Shown: positions 1 through 8,924, numbered from the stretch's first letter. The stretch: 64,000 nucleotides of DNA from Desulforamulus hydrothermalis Lam5 = DSM 18033 (GCF_000315365.1 NZ_CAOS01000008.1:124001-188000), one strand, 5' to 3'. The notes: generated from the letters alone by a model not told the origin. Translations and numbers: made by a program.

Positions 1-208
1 TTATTTTATGATACACACAGTAAAAATTGCACTTGCGGCAGGCCCCGATCTTTTGCGCCATGGTTCCCTGCAGCTCGCCCCGGCAAAGGGTTCTGGGAAC
101 CTTCCAGCATTCCGTGCCCCTTTTTTCTGTAAAAGCAGGGCACCGGTTTTTTCTGTCTTCCGGGCATTTCATAATTTCCCAGCAAACAATGTTATCCTTC
201 CTGGCCAT
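1..208 (-). CDS. small cysteine-rich 'two-CW'-like protein (C-terminus off the left edge)
   Basis: An open frame on the minus strand starts at an ATG (208-206) behind a strong GGGGGGAT ribosome site and runs off the left edge after 69 codons without a stop. It has nine cysteines, with Cys-Trp pairs at residues 9-10 (CWEIMKC) and 34-35 (CWKV), a CPAF at 23-26, and a closing CRKCNFYC at 57-64. The paired CW motifs resemble the small two-CW domain found alone or attached to chemoreceptors in Clostridia and Deltaproteobacteria. The cysteines probably bind metal or an Fe-S centre, but the function is unknown. The plus-strand frames over the same DNA have no cysteine pattern or ribosome site and look like shadows. 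Confidence 0.7.
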   Translation of the reverse strand, partial: MARKDNIVCWEIMKCPEDRKNRCPAFTEKRGTECWKVPRTLCRGELQGTMAQKIGACRKCNFYCVYHKI

Positions 209-319
209 AGGAATCCCCCCTGAAGATTACATCAACTCTGCCGGGCTGATTCGGCAAACTACCCAAATTAAGCCGTTGCTGCCTAAAAAAAGCCACTTAT
301 TGATAAATATTGCAATATT

Positions 320-353
320 AATACATATATTGTACTAATAATACATATTTTGT
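320..353. promoter_or_regulatory. direct repeat, possible regulator site
   Basis: Two 14-base copies, AATACATATATTGT (320-333) and AATACATATTTTGT (340-353), differ at one base. They start exactly 20 bp apart, about two helical turns, which suits a protein bound on one DNA face. The regulator is unknown. Confidence 0.4.
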
Positions 354-469
354 CACAATTGTCAATTAGCTGACTAAATTTATGCTTTAAAAAACGAAAA
401 AATCAGTTATTCAAATTTTTTAGCCATATACCCGTTAAATTTAACTGACGCTTCGTAATAAAAAACATA

Positions 470-519
470 ACAGACAAACCCATTATTGGCCGGCGCCCCA
501 ATTAATGGTTTGTTTCTGT
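470..519 (+). promoter_or_regulatory. long imperfect inverted repeat just upstream of the SLH gene
   Basis: The arms are about 20 bases (left arm starts ACAGACAAACCC, right arm ends GGTTTGTTTCTGT) around a GC-rich loop, CCGGCGCC. The repeat ends 25 bases before the ATG and just ahead of the AAAGGAG ribosome site. It has no U-tract, so it is not a standard terminator. A 5'-UTR stabilising hairpin or an operator are both possible. Confidence 0.5.
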
Positions 520-544
520 ACATTAAAAAGAAAGGAGATCGACC

Positions 545-1693
545 ATGAAAAAGCTGAACAAACTGCTGATTACTTTATTTTCCTTTGCCGTTCTTACTAA
601 TTGGTTAGCCGGCGGGGCCTGGGCCGGTCCCAAGGTTAAAGAAAACCACCTGCCGCCCGGACTGGCCAAAAAACAAACATTACAGCAGCCTATACCCCTG
701 GCCTATGGCTTTGTCGATACGCAAAAACACTGGGCCAGGCAAGAAATTGCCAAAATACAGTCCCAGGGAATTATGAAAGGTTACGCCGATAATATGTTTA
801 AACCGCAACAACCGGTTACTAAAAATGAAGCCCTGGCCGTGATTATGCGGGTGGTGGATCACCAGGGCACCTCTGTCGATCAGAACGGTCTCTTGCCAAA
901 AGTTTTTCCGGATTGGATGGGCACAGCACCATTGCAGGCATATGATGCCGGCATTATCGCAGACTGGGAACTCTTAGCCTGGCATGGCAACAAGCCAGCC
1001 AGCCGGCTGGAAGTAGCCATGTGGCTATGCCGTGCTGCCGGCGAAAAAAGTGTGGCGGTGCAGGATTTGCTTGCCTTTGCCAAAGACATCAATCAGTTGA
1101 GCAAGGAGGAATTGGTTTATCTGGCAGCCATGTATAACCGGGGGATTATCAGGGGTACACCGGAAGGTTATCTTAATCCCTTAAAACCTATCTCCCGTGG
1201 CGAATTTGCCGTAATGATCTGCCGCTTTACGGACTCTGTTAACTTAACCGACAGCAACCCGGCAACCCCCCCTGCAAAAACCTGGATCGCAACCTTAAAC
1301 CCTGCCCCCAACCAAAAGGTTACGGTGGATACAAACCGGTTTACCGTTAAATTCAACCAACCCATGGTCTTTGCAGAGGACCGGGATATAACGGATTTAA
1401 CCGGGACCATCAAGATTTTTCAATACCTGAATAACAAATGGGTTGAGGCCGACCTATCTTATACCGTTGTCTTAAATGAGCGTGGCGATGAACTGACCGT
1501 TATACTGGATCACAACAGCGTCCTGGCTGCCCAGGCCAAATACTGCGTTACCCTGCCCGGCGGTATTCTCCAGGAGGCAAACGGCACCGCCATTTTCCCG
1601 GGCATCGGCAAAGGACAGTGGTCTTTTGTCACTGAACAAACAACTTCCGCTGACGAGGCTGCCAAAGCAACTGTTGATATTTCTCTCCGGTAA
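545..1693 (+). CDS. S-layer homology protein with C-terminal Ig-like domain
   Basis: This 382-residue exported protein has a signal peptide (about residues 1-27, ending AWA) and three SLH modules (about 56-100, 118-165 and 175-228, the first reading FVDTQKHWA). SLH modules bind pyruvylated secondary wall polymer, so the protein should sit non-covalently on the cell surface. The C-terminal part (about 245-370) resembles bacterial Ig-like (Big_5) domains. A good AAAGGAG site lies 8 bases before the ATG. It appears monocistronic and ends at a hairpin shared with the convergent NlpC/P60 gene. A structural or adhesive role is inferred; no enzyme domain is visible. Confidence 0.85.
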   Translation: MKKLNKLLITLFSFAVLTNWLAGGAWAGPKVKENHLPPGLAKKQTLQQPIPLAYGFVDTQKHWARQEIAKIQSQGIMKGYADNMFKPQQPVTKNEALAVIMRVVDHQGTSVDQNGLLPKVFPDWMGTAPLQAYDAGIIADWELLAWHGNKPASRLEVAMWLCRAAGEKSVAVQDLLAFAKDINQLSKEELVYLAAMYNRGIIRGTPEGYLNPLKPISRGEFAVMICRFTDSVNLTDSNPATPPAKTWIATLNPAPNQKVTVDTNRFTVKFNQPMVFAEDRDITDLTGTIKIFQYLNNKWVEADLSYTVVLNERGDELTVILDHNSVLAAQAKYCVTLPGGILQEANGTAIFPGIGKGQWSFVTEQTTSADEAAKATVDISLR

Positions 1694-1699
1694 GAATTT

Positions 1700-1727
1700 A
1701 GGGGCTGATCCGGTAGGATCAGCCCCT
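1700..1727. terminator. hairpin between convergent genes
   Basis: A perfect 12-bp stem (AGGGGCTGATCC / GGATCAGCCCCT) with a GGTA loop lies between the SLH gene and the oppositely oriented NlpC/P60 gene. There is no clear U-tract on either strand, so it may act as a bidirectional 3'-end hairpin. Confidence 0.6.
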
Positions 1728-1754
1728 CAGACTATTGCCTTATAGCCTTTTGTC

Positions 1755-2420
1755 TTAGAAAATTCTGCTGGCACCCCGGTACCGGGCACTCCAATAACTG
1801 TCAAGGAGAGAGTCTATTTTAATACCCCGGGAACTGGAAGCATGAATAAATTCGTTATTGCCCAGGTAAATACCCGAATGATTGATGCCCTGGCCGCCGG
1901 TATGAAAGAAAACCAAGTCGCCGGGCCGCAGTTCATCCTTTGCAATGGCTGTGCCTGCCTGATACTGCCCGGCAGCAGTATGCACCAGATCAATGCCAAA
2001 GTTTTTAAACACATACCGCACATAACCGGAGCAATCAAAACCTGCCGGGCTTTCGCCGCCGGCACGATACCTGACACCAATATACTGTTTGGCAAAATCC
2101 AGCACAGCCAGCGCCCTGTCGGCCATACCCCGGGATACGTTGGCGGCATTCGCTGTTACCGGTCTGGCAGCCTGGCCCGACGGTTGGTCAGGCAAGTTTA
2201 ATACTTGACCGATTTGTAAAGCATCACCGGTTAAATTGTTTAATTTTTTAATGTTGTCCACCGTAGTGCCGTTACTCTGTGCAATGGCCCACAGGGTATC
2301 GCCCTGCTTCACCGTCACCTGAGCGCCCTCGGCAGTTCCGCTCCAAACAGCGGCGGTCAGACCAACCGCTGCCGCCAGGACTGCCAGTCTTTTGCTAAAA
2401 GACAACTTCACCTTCCCCAC
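1755..2420 (-). CDS. LysM-NlpC/P60 peptidoglycan endopeptidase
   Basis: A 221-residue secreted wall hydrolase. It has a signal peptide (about 1-33), one LysM peptidoglycan-binding module (about 34-78) and a C-terminal NlpC/P60 cysteine-peptidase domain (about 105-221). The catalytic Cys is in DCSGYV (Cys130) and the His in NHSGIYLG (His181), with a further His193 in FIHA. Such enzymes cut D-Glu/diaminopimelate bonds in stem peptides during wall remodelling. The gene stands alone and its leader is a c-di-AMP riboswitch, matching the known link between c-di-AMP and wall lytic enzymes. Confidence 0.9.
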   Translation of the reverse strand: MGKVKLSFSKRLAVLAAAVGLTAAVWSGTAEGAQVTVKQGDTLWAIAQSNGTTVDNIKKLNNLTGDALQIGQVLNLPDQPSGQAARPVTANAANVSRGMADRALAVLDFAKQYIGVRYRAGGESPAGFDCSGYVRYVFKNFGIDLVHTAAGQYQAGTAIAKDELRPGDLVFFHTGGQGINHSGIYLGNNEFIHASSSRGIKIDSLLDSYWSARYRGASRIF

Positions 2421-2425
2421 TTTCT

Positions 2426-2531
2426 ACGCCTACGGAGTTAGCTGACGGGTTCGGACTGAAAGTTAGCCCGCTGCCTGACGGTAGTTCACCCCAAAAGATC
2501 GGTTCCCCCGTTTTCACAAGAAATTAGGCGT
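2426..2531 (-). promoter_or_regulatory. c-di-AMP (ydaO/yuaA) riboswitch
   Basis: Read on the minus strand, the leader has the ydaO/yuaA signature blocks in order: ACGGGGGAACC, GGGGTGAA, CCGAACCCGTCAGCTAAC and GTAGGCG, closed by a CGCCT/AGGCG outer stem. It lies a few bases before the NlpC/P60 gene. In this family c-di-AMP binding normally turns expression off. Confidence 0.92.
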
Positions 2532-2703
2532 TTTTATTTAACTGGTAATTTAGTCTATTACCAATTTCGCCGAAAGTTTCCATTTTCCTGCTTTTTAAAT
2601 CTTTTAATGCTAAAGCTGCGGATAATTTTCATAATTCACCTTAATTTTGGCAATAATTTTGGTGTTATTGCTTTAATTAAGTTATGTTAGAAGGAGAAGC
2701 CTC

Positions 2704-3405
2704 ATGACCCTACCCCAGGTCACCTGGCATTGTGCCAAGGCAGTTTTGGCCCTGACCTCACCTTTGCATGTAATTGTGCAAAGGCGCCGCTTGAAAAATA
2801 CCCATCATTTTTGCAACCGGCAGGCCGGTCAAATTCTAAGGCAAGATGGGCTGCGCAGCGAAGCCTTGTTATTCGCTTCTTATTTAGACATCTTAAACCA
2901 TGGTTCTTCCTGGAGTGACATGGGTTTTAGAAATATCAGCCACTATTACAATTGTCGAGAGGACAGCGGTTTGTGGCATGGGCCGGCTGCCCCTGCCGAA
3001 TGTCACTATTATTTTAACCTGGCACTTAAACATTGGCGCCGGGGCAGCCGGGAAAAAGCTTTCTTTTACCTGGGTGCTGCCACTCACATCCTGCAAGACC
3101 TGTGTGTACCCCACCATGCCGGCGGTTTGGTCTTCAGCGGTCACAAGTATTTTGAAGATTGGGCCAGGAATCATTATGAGGATTTTGCCGTTAATCAGGG
3201 GGGTCTTTACAACCTGGGGGATTGTGCCAGCCGGTGGGTGAAACAAAACGCCCTGGTGGCGGCATCTTACCTGCCGGAAGTAGGGCAGGACCACAGCCCG
3301 GCCGTGGCTCAAGTATGCGGCATTATGTTAACAAGAGCCCAGCAAACCACAGCCGGTTTCTGGCACTTTTTTCTGCAAAAAATAAAGGAGTCATCTCCCC
3401 GGTAA
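2704..3405 (+). CDS. zinc-dependent phospholipase C-like protein
   Basis: A 233-residue protein resembling the S1/P1 nuclease-zinc phospholipase C fold. Likely metal ligands include THHF (34-37), ATHILQD (His128, Asp132), VPHHAGG (137-138) and SGHKYFE (His147, Glu151), the usual spacing for the trinuclear zinc site. Members cleave phospholipid head groups. The N-terminus has a moderately hydrophobic stretch (10-26) but no textbook signal peptide, so export is uncertain. GAAGGAG precedes the ATG. It stands alone, next to a frameshifted transporter on the other strand. Confidence 0.75.
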   Translation: MTLPQVTWHCAKAVLALTSPLHVIVQRRRLKNTHHFCNRQAGQILRQDGLRSEALLFASYLDILNHGSSWSDMGFRNISHYYNCREDSGLWHGPAAPAECHYYFNLALKHWRRGSREKAFFYLGAATHILQDLCVPHHAGGLVFSGHKYFEDWARNHYEDFAVNQGGLYNLGDCASRWVKQNALVAASYLPEVGQDHSPAVAQVCGIMLTRAQQTTAGFWHFFLQKIKESSPR

Positions 3406-3427
3406 CAGCCGGCGAGACGGCTCCTTT
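3384..3427 (+). terminator. hairpin overlapping the 3' end of the PLC-like gene
   Basis: AAAGGAG pairs with CTCCTTT around an inner GC-rich hairpin. It overlaps the stop codon and has only a short T stretch, so this is a weak terminator call. Confidence 0.4.
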
Positions 3428-3433
3428 AATAAA

Positions 3434-4806
3434 CTAAATTAATCCCAAACCGTTTAATAATACAATAATTATGGCAACAGGTGCCACGTACTTGACAGCC
3501 AGCAAATAACAGCGGGCTGCCCCTTTATTGTTTAAACTGCCGCCGTTGGAAAGTTCATCCGTTACTTCCCAGCGGCCCAGCCACCAGCCGGCAAAGACAG
3601 CCAGGGCTACACCGGTTAAAGGCATTAAAAGATTATCTGTGGCAAAAGCAAACAAGTCAAACATGGTCAGCCCAAAGAGTTTAAAGTCAGCCAGCAAGCT
3701 GTTTGAAAGAGTGGCAGTACTGCCTGCCAACGCCATGGCCAGGGCGGTGGCCAGGGTGGCTGCCGCTCTGGACCAGCCCCTTTCTTCGGTCAGGTAGGCC
3801 ACCGGTACATTAAACAAGGAAATCATTGCGCCGGTAGCGGCAATGGAAGCCAGCACAAAGAAAACAGCAAGAAAAATATTTCCCCAGGGCATGGCATTAA
3901 ACACCATCGGGATGGTGATAAACAGCAGGGAAGGCCCTTTATCGGGGCTGAAGCCAAAAGCAAACACCGCCGGAAAAACAGCCATGCCTGCCAGCAGGGA
4001 AACCAGGGTGTCTGCCAGCACCACCTTAACGCCGGTACCCAGAAGGCTTTCCTCACGCCCGATATAACTGCCGTAGGTGGTCATGGCGCCCATGCCGACG
4101 GACAGTTTAAAAAAGGCCAGGCCCATGGCTGTTAATACTGTGGCGCCGGTTATTTTAGAAAAATCAGGCCGGAACAAAAAGGCCAAACCTGCCTCGGCGC
4201 CGGGCAATGTAAGGGCCCTGACAACGCATACGATTAATAGGCCGAAAAGAATCGGCAGCAGGGTTTTGGTCATGCGTTCAATGCCGTTCTGTACACCGGC
4301 CAGGATAACGGTGCCGGTAACCAGCAGCACAATCCACTGCCAGATGAGGGGTGCCCAAAGACCGCTGATAAAATCGCTGAAAATTTGCTCCGATACTTTG
4401 GCATCGCCGGTTAATAAACTGCCGCTTAATGCCTTAAAAATATAGGCGTATACCCAGCCGGCCACCGAGGTGTAGTAGCACTAAGAAAGGCCACCAGCAC
4501 GCCGGATATGCCGGTAAGAAACCAGGGAGTAGCGGGCGCCAGCTTTTTAAAAGCCCCTACCGCAGCCGCATTGGAGCGACGTCCGATAATAAATTCAGAA
4601 ATCATTACCGGCAAACCAATCAAGCCAACACATAAAAGATAAATAAGAATAAAGGCCGCACCGCCGTTTTCACCGGTAATATAAGGAAATTTCCAAATGT
4701 TGCCCAGTCCTACGGCAGAACCCAGGGTGGCAGCAATTACACCTAAAGTGCTGCCAAAACCTTCCCGGGCAGAAAGTTGAGATTTCATTAAGTCTGTCTG
4801 TGCCAT
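3434..4806 (-). pseudogene. sodium:neurotransmitter symporter (SNF) family transporter, frameshifted
   Basis: Two overlapping frames together make one transporter of the neurotransmitter:sodium symporter family (LeuT fold), which imports amino acids with Na+. The N-terminal part starts at an ATG at 4806 behind AAGGAAGG and carries the family hallmark GSAVGLGNIWKFPY with the Na+-binding helix 1. The C-terminal part resumes as VAGWVYAYIFKAL and runs to 3434 with about nine more membrane helices. The break is near 4470-4485, where one base seems to be missing: continuity would restore a typical YYTSVAGW motif. It is either a recent inactivating mutation or an assembly error; no other decay is visible. 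Confidence 0.85.
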
Positions 4807-5046
4807 TCTTAACCTTCCTTTGTCAGTATTACAAGCCAAATTAATTTCTTTCCTTTTGCCGCCCCCTTTCATTAAACTGCAACAGGTTTTATTTTAATAC
4901 AAAACAGCTTTTCTCACCACTGTCGAACAAAGTGTCAGATAATAAACTATTTTTTGATAATATTTTTGGCCGGGTGACAGCGAAACACTTTTTCAACCAT
5001 CACGTCTTACTCTATGTAACATACCACCTTACAAAGGAGCAGTGTT

Positions 5047-5865
5047 ATGCGAAAAGCGTTTTGGGGCTTGCCGGTTGCCCTTATCGTCCTTTGGCTGTTG
5101 AGCGGCTGCACAGACACACTGCACAAACAAAGGGCCGCCCCTCTGCAAGGCCCGGCCCAAACAGCTTTTACAATAAATAATAATACAGCCCTTATACAAT
5201 CTCTGGAAATTAATCTAACCGGCAAGCAAAGCAAAGACAAAGTATCATTGTATGCCGAACAGTCAACGGACGGACTGCCTTTGGCCTGGTACCTGGTGGT
5301 CAACGGCCTGGCAAAAGTAAAACTGACTGCGGAGGATCTTTATTCCTTTGCCGAAGTAAGGTTTGCGGATCTGGACGGGGATGGCCGGGCGGAAGCGCTG
5401 TTATTCCGGCAGTCCAGCGGCAGTGCCGGTGCCCGGGGATTAAATATTTATCAAACCGCCGGTCAGCATTGGCAAGAGCTGTTTTCGGTCAACCAGGATA
5501 CAGTAACAAATGACAAAAGGTACGCCGTAACATATATAGGCAATTACTGCGTGGCTTTTGAAGATAAAGAAACCGGTCTAACGGGCATTATCCGGCTTAA
5601 CGAAAGCCGCTACCGGGGCAGCGAACACATGTTGCCGGATATCACCGCCTGGATTGATCCCATTATTGATTACAGCCTGGCAGATTACAATCAAGACGGC
5701 ATTAAAGAAATAGTAACCATCCAGCGGGTCATCGGCATCGCCCATGCGGATACCATCGGTCTGCTAAAGACCACTTATCAATTAAAAGGGAACAGGTATC
5801 AGGCAGTGACCCTGACCCTTTGCGATAGCAATGACACCCCCCTGGCGGAAGTTAAATTAATTTAA
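5047..5865 (+). CDS. lipoprotein with FG-GAP/VCBS-like repeats
   Basis: A 272-residue protein with a lipoprotein signal peptide whose lipobox is LLSGC (Cys about 20), so it should be anchored to the outer face of the membrane. Two Asp-rich calcium-loop-like segments, FADLDGDGRAEALLF (about 107-121) and LADYNQDGIKEIVTI (about 217-231), are typical of FG-GAP/VCBS-type repeats. No enzyme domain is recognised. AAAGGAG precedes the ATG. Its stop overlaps by a few bases the stop of the convergent metallopeptidase gene. Confidence 0.75.
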   Translation: MRKAFWGLPVALIVLWLLSGCTDTLHKQRAAPLQGPAQTAFTINNNTALIQSLEINLTGKQSKDKVSLYAEQSTDGLPLAWYLVVNGLAKVKLTAEDLYSFAEVRFADLDGDGRAEALLFRQSSGSAGARGLNIYQTAGQHWQELFSVNQDTVTNDKRYAVTYIGNYCVAFEDKETGLTGIIRLNESRYRGSEHMLPDITAWIDPIIDYSLADYNQDGIKEIVTIQRVIGIAHADTIGLLKTTYQLKGNRYQAVTLTLCDSNDTPLAEVKLI

Positions 5866-6587
5866 AGGGTTAGTTCCGCCCCGTGTTCTTTCAACCACTG
5901 CCGGTGCACCCGGTAGTCCGGACAAATGCTCTCCACCAGGGCCCAAAATTTTTTGGAGTGATTCATTTCCACCAGGTGAGCTAATTCATGAACCACAATA
6001 TAATCTATCACCGGCAGCGGAGCCATCACCAACCGGTAATTAAAGTTCAGGTTGCCTCGGTTGGAACAACTGCCCCAGCGGGTTTTTTGATCTTTAATGA
6101 AAACCTGGTTGTAAGTAATGTTCATTTTTTTAACGGCAAGCTCCACCCGTTCCATAATAATTGTCCTGGCCTGCTGCCGCAGCCAATTTTCCAGCACCTG
6201 TGTCAGCCGGTCTTGCAAGTTTTGCGGCAGCATGACAATAATTTTATCATCCACCGCCTCCACCGCCGGCGGCCCTTCTTGAAATACGGTAACCAACCGG
6301 TAATATCGGCCCAGCAGGCGTACCTCCTGCCTTTCGGCCAGCTGGTTGGCCTTCATATGTCCGGCCCTTTGGCTCATAAGGGCTAATTTTTGCAATATCC
6401 ATGTTTGCCGGCTTTTTAATAAGAACGGCAGATCGGCCAGGGGATACTTGGCCGGCACCACAACCTCCAATCCTTCTGCCGGTCGTATTTTGAGATATAC
6501 CTTGCCGGCCCGGCTGCTTCTTTTCAGCCGGTAAGGTACCAGGTGTTGTCCCAATTGTATCGCATCTTGCGGGGGCTGTTTTTTCAT
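5862..6587 (-). CDS. YgjP-like (DUF45, SprT-like) zinc metallopeptidase
   Basis: A 241-residue cytoplasmic protein of the YgjP/DUF45 family. The HELAH zinc motif lies near residue 200, followed by MNHSKKFW, which supplies the third ligand region; the upstream KTRWGSCS motif is also typical. Family members are predicted zinc peptidases with poorly known substrates. GGAGGGGAGC precedes the ATG. It is convergent with the lipoprotein gene and separated from the upstream Na/Pi transporter by a strong terminator, so it is probably transcribed alone. Confidence 0.85.
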   Translation of the reverse strand: MKKQPPQDAIQLGQHLVPYRLKRSSRAGKVYLKIRPAEGLEVVVPAKYPLADLPFLLKSRQTWILQKLALMSQRAGHMKANQLAERQEVRLLGRYYRLVTVFQEGPPAVEAVDDKIIVMLPQNLQDRLTQVLENWLRQQARTIIMERVELAVKKMNITYNQVFIKDQKTRWGSCSNRGNLNFNYRLVMAPLPVIDYIVVHELAHLVEMNHSKKFWALVESICPDYRVHRQWLKEHGAELTL

Positions 6588-6669
6588 GGCCGCTCCCCTC
6601 CCGTAAACAGTCTTGAATTAAATTTCGGCAAACACCTCTTATTTCCTTTTTATTCCATACGGTTTGCAT

Positions 6670-6700
6670 AAAAAAGCGCCGCTTCCTGAGAAGCGGCGCC
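6670..6700 (-). terminator. intrinsic terminator of the Na/Pi transporter gene
   Basis: On the minus strand a GC-rich 9-10-bp stem (GGCGCCGCTT / AAGCGGCGC) is followed by TTTTTT. It lies about 80 bases past the transporter stop. Confidence 0.85.
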
Positions 6701-6778
6701 GGCGTGCCGCCGAACACTCATCGGTGGTTTATGATTCACTTGACCTTTGGCAACGCCGGCTCCGGTTGCGTTAAATCT

Positions 6779-8506
6779 TCAGTTGGTTTTGCCGGCGCTG
6801 GGCTGTTTACCGTTGCCGTTGCCGTTGCCGTTGACTTGCCACATCTCGGAAGGGGGCGTAAGGATCAGCGCTTCATCATGCCAGGTGCAGGATACTTCGT
6901 CGGTCAGGGCCATGGCAATGTTTTTCATATGCTCGCTCATGCGCAGGTAGGCATTAACAACATCCATATGGATAAAGCTGGTATTTTCTGTTTCCTGGGA
7001 ACCCCTTTGCATGCGGGCAATGTGGCTCATGCGCAACCGGAACTCCAGATCAACAATATCCTCCTGCAGGTTTTTCGCCTTTTCGGCCAGCATACAACTG
7101 TTAGTGGCAAAGGCGGTATTAACAATATAAAGCAGCTCTAAAATTTTATTGTGCATGGTAATTATATCTTTATGTCCCTCGGCGGAAAAATCCAAATTGT
7201 TGACATACTTGCTCTCTGCTTTATACATCAGGTTTTTTTCGATAATATCGCCGATATATTCATATTCCCGCACAATATGCACCAGGCCCATGGTTTTGTT
7301 AAATTCATCCTTGGTCAGCGGCTGTCTTAACAGGTGGGTTAAATATTTGTTGGTTGCTGTCGCCAGGCTGTCAATGTGATTTTCCTTCTGGTGCATTTTT
7401 TCTGCCAAATCAGGATCATATGATTTCAGCAGCGGGTAAATATGTTTGGTCATGTCGGATACATGGTCAGAAATATGCATGATCTCCTTGGTGGCCATGC
7501 CAATGGCTACTTCCGGCGAGTTAAACAAACTTTCATCCAGGTATTTGGGCGCCACATCGGTATCCGGCTGTTTCTTTTCCGGCACAATAATTTCCAACAG
7601 CCGGGCAAACTGAGAAATAAAAGGAGCAAACAGCACTGCAAGGGCAATGTTAAAGAAGGTATGCACGTTGGCCACCTGAAAACCGGCATTAGATGTTAAG
7701 CTGCTCATTACCTTGGCCAGCACGCTCACAAAGGGCAGGAATAATAACACCCCGGCCACTTTAAAGAGCAAATGGGCTGTGGCCACCCGTTGGGATTCCC
7801 GCGAGGATCCCAGGCTGGATAACACGGCTGTGAAGGCGGTGCCGACATTGGCACCAAACAACAGGTAAACAGCGGATTCCAGCGTAATCATGTGCTGCAT
7901 GGCCAACAGCATGATGATACCGATGGTGGCAGCGCTGCTGTGCACCAAAAAGGTAAAAACGGCCGCAACCACCATGGCCAGCAGAGGGCTGTCGCTCATC
8001 TGCAGCAGCAATTTGCCAAACATCGGGTCATCCCGCAGGGGGTGCATGGTATCTGACATTATTTTAAGACCCAGGAACAATAAACCAAAGCCTATTAATA
8101 CCTGGCCAATGCGCTTATATTTATGTCTTTTGGCAAAAAATATGATGGTAGCCCCAACCCCAACGATAGGTAAAGAAATTTCTGTCACCTTTAAAGCAAT
8201 TAACTGGGCGGTTATGGTGGTGCCGATATCCGCTCCTAAAATTACCGCTAACGTTTGTCTTAAGCTGATAATGGAAGCACTGGTCAGACTTACCAATATC
8301 ACCGTGGTAGCGGTACTGCTTTGAAACATGACGGTTACCAGGGTGCCCAGGCCCATAGCAACCAGGCGGTTTTTGGTCAGCTGGGTGAGGGCTTCCCGCA
8401 ACCTTTTTCCGGCAATTTTTTGCAGTCCGTCGCTCAGTACATACATACCATATAACAACAGGCCCATGCCGCCAATCATACTCAATACAACTGCTTGCCA
8501 GTGCAT
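6779..8506 (-). CDS. Na/Pi cotransporter family protein with PhoU-like domain
   Basis: A 575-residue membrane protein with two Na/Pi-cotransporter repeats, each holding a QSS-type motif (MFQSSTATTV in the first, LVHSSAATIG in the second), followed by a cytoplasmic PhoU-like helical domain in the last 200 residues. The family imports phosphate with sodium, though some members act in efflux. I chose the ATG at 8506 (MHWQAVV) because it begins the first membrane helix and has AAAGGCGG upstream; an in-frame ATG at 8563 has no ribosome site. The C-terminus ends in a short NGNGNGNG run encoded by a four-fold hexamer repeat. Pho-box-like repeats lie upstream. Confidence 0.88.
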   Translation of the reverse strand: MHWQAVVLSMIGGMGLLLYGMYVLSDGLQKIAGKRLREALTQLTKNRLVAMGLGTLVTVMFQSSTATTVILVSLTSASIISLRQTLAVILGADIGTTITAQLIALKVTEISLPIVGVGATIIFFAKRHKYKRIGQVLIGFGLLFLGLKIMSDTMHPLRDDPMFGKLLLQMSDSPLLAMVVAAVFTFLVHSSAATIGIIMLLAMQHMITLESAVYLLFGANVGTAFTAVLSSLGSSRESQRVATAHLLFKVAGVLLFLPFVSVLAKVMSSLTSNAGFQVANVHTFFNIALAVLFAPFISQFARLLEIIVPEKKQPDTDVAPKYLDESLFNSPEVAIGMATKEIMHISDHVSDMTKHIYPLLKSYDPDLAEKMHQKENHIDSLATATNKYLTHLLRQPLTKDEFNKTMGLVHIVREYEYIGDIIEKNLMYKAESKYVNNLDFSAEGHKDIITMHNKILELLYIVNTAFATNSCMLAEKAKNLQEDIVDLEFRLRMSHIARMQRGSQETENTSFIHMDVVNAYLRMSEHMKNIAMALTDEVSCTWHDEALILTPPSEMWQVNGNGNGNGKQPSAGKTN

Positions 8507-8609
8507 TTGCCTCGCCGCCTTTCTGCAGAAACTCAGAAACTTAATAAAATTTTCACAAAGCATTAGAAAAAAATTATAGCTTTGCGCTACCGGTATTTTT
8601 TCTGCTTTC

Positions 8610-8626
8610 TTAACATAAACTTAATA
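8610..8626. promoter_or_regulatory. possible Pho-box repeats upstream of the Na/Pi transporter
   Basis: TTAACA (8610-8615) and TTAATA (8621-8626) are spaced 11 bp apart, as in Firmicute PhoP boxes, with a weaker TTGTAA about 11 bp further on. They sit near the expected -35 region of the minus-strand promoter. Assignment rests on pattern and on the phosphate-related gene. Confidence 0.4.
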
Positions 8627-8796
8627 CTTGTATTGTAATTCATTAGTTATTTAGTGTCAAACAGTGGACATTTGATTGTCGAAAATAAACATTTGGCGGC
8701 GGTCTTTTTTGTCTAAACGGCCTGCCCAACTTGTGTAATGTTAAATTTTCAGCCATATTTACATGGCCTCATGTTTATGCCGCCGGAAACATACAA

Positions 8797-8832
8797 AACC
8801 CTGCCCACCTGAATATTTCAGGGTGCAGGGTT
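8797..8832 (-). terminator. terminator downstream of tRNA-Arg
   Basis: On the minus strand AACCCTGC...GCAGGGTT encloses an inner CCTGAA/TTCAGG stem, followed by TTTTG, starting about 18 bases past the tRNA 3' end. Confidence 0.75.
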
Positions 8833-8849
8833 GTGGCAAAGGGTTTAAC

Positions 8850-8924
<75 letters not shown>

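Larger units (their letters stand above)
209..544. other. AT-rich divergent promoter region
   Basis: This 336-base gap separates the minus-strand cysteine-rich gene from the plus-strand SLH gene. It holds no convincing reading frame. The centre is strongly AT-rich and contains a direct repeat (320-353) and a long inverted repeat (470-519), listed separately. Confidence 0.6.
8507..8849. other. intergenic region: transporter promoter and tRNA terminator
   Basis: No gene is seen in these 340 bases. On the minus strand a TATAAT (8578-8573) could be the -10 of the Na/Pi transporter promoter, with TTAACA/TTAATA repeats just upstream. The other end holds the tRNA-Arg terminator. Confidence 0.5.

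Noticed and set aside
4440-4500. Programmed frameshift in the symporter gene
   Set aside because: No slippery heptamer or stimulating structure is evident, and the family is not known for recoding.
6811-6834. Four-fold hexamer repeat in the Na/Pi transporter gene
   Set aside because: It simply encodes the NGNGNGNG tail; it may vary in copy number but is in frame and needs no separate explanation.
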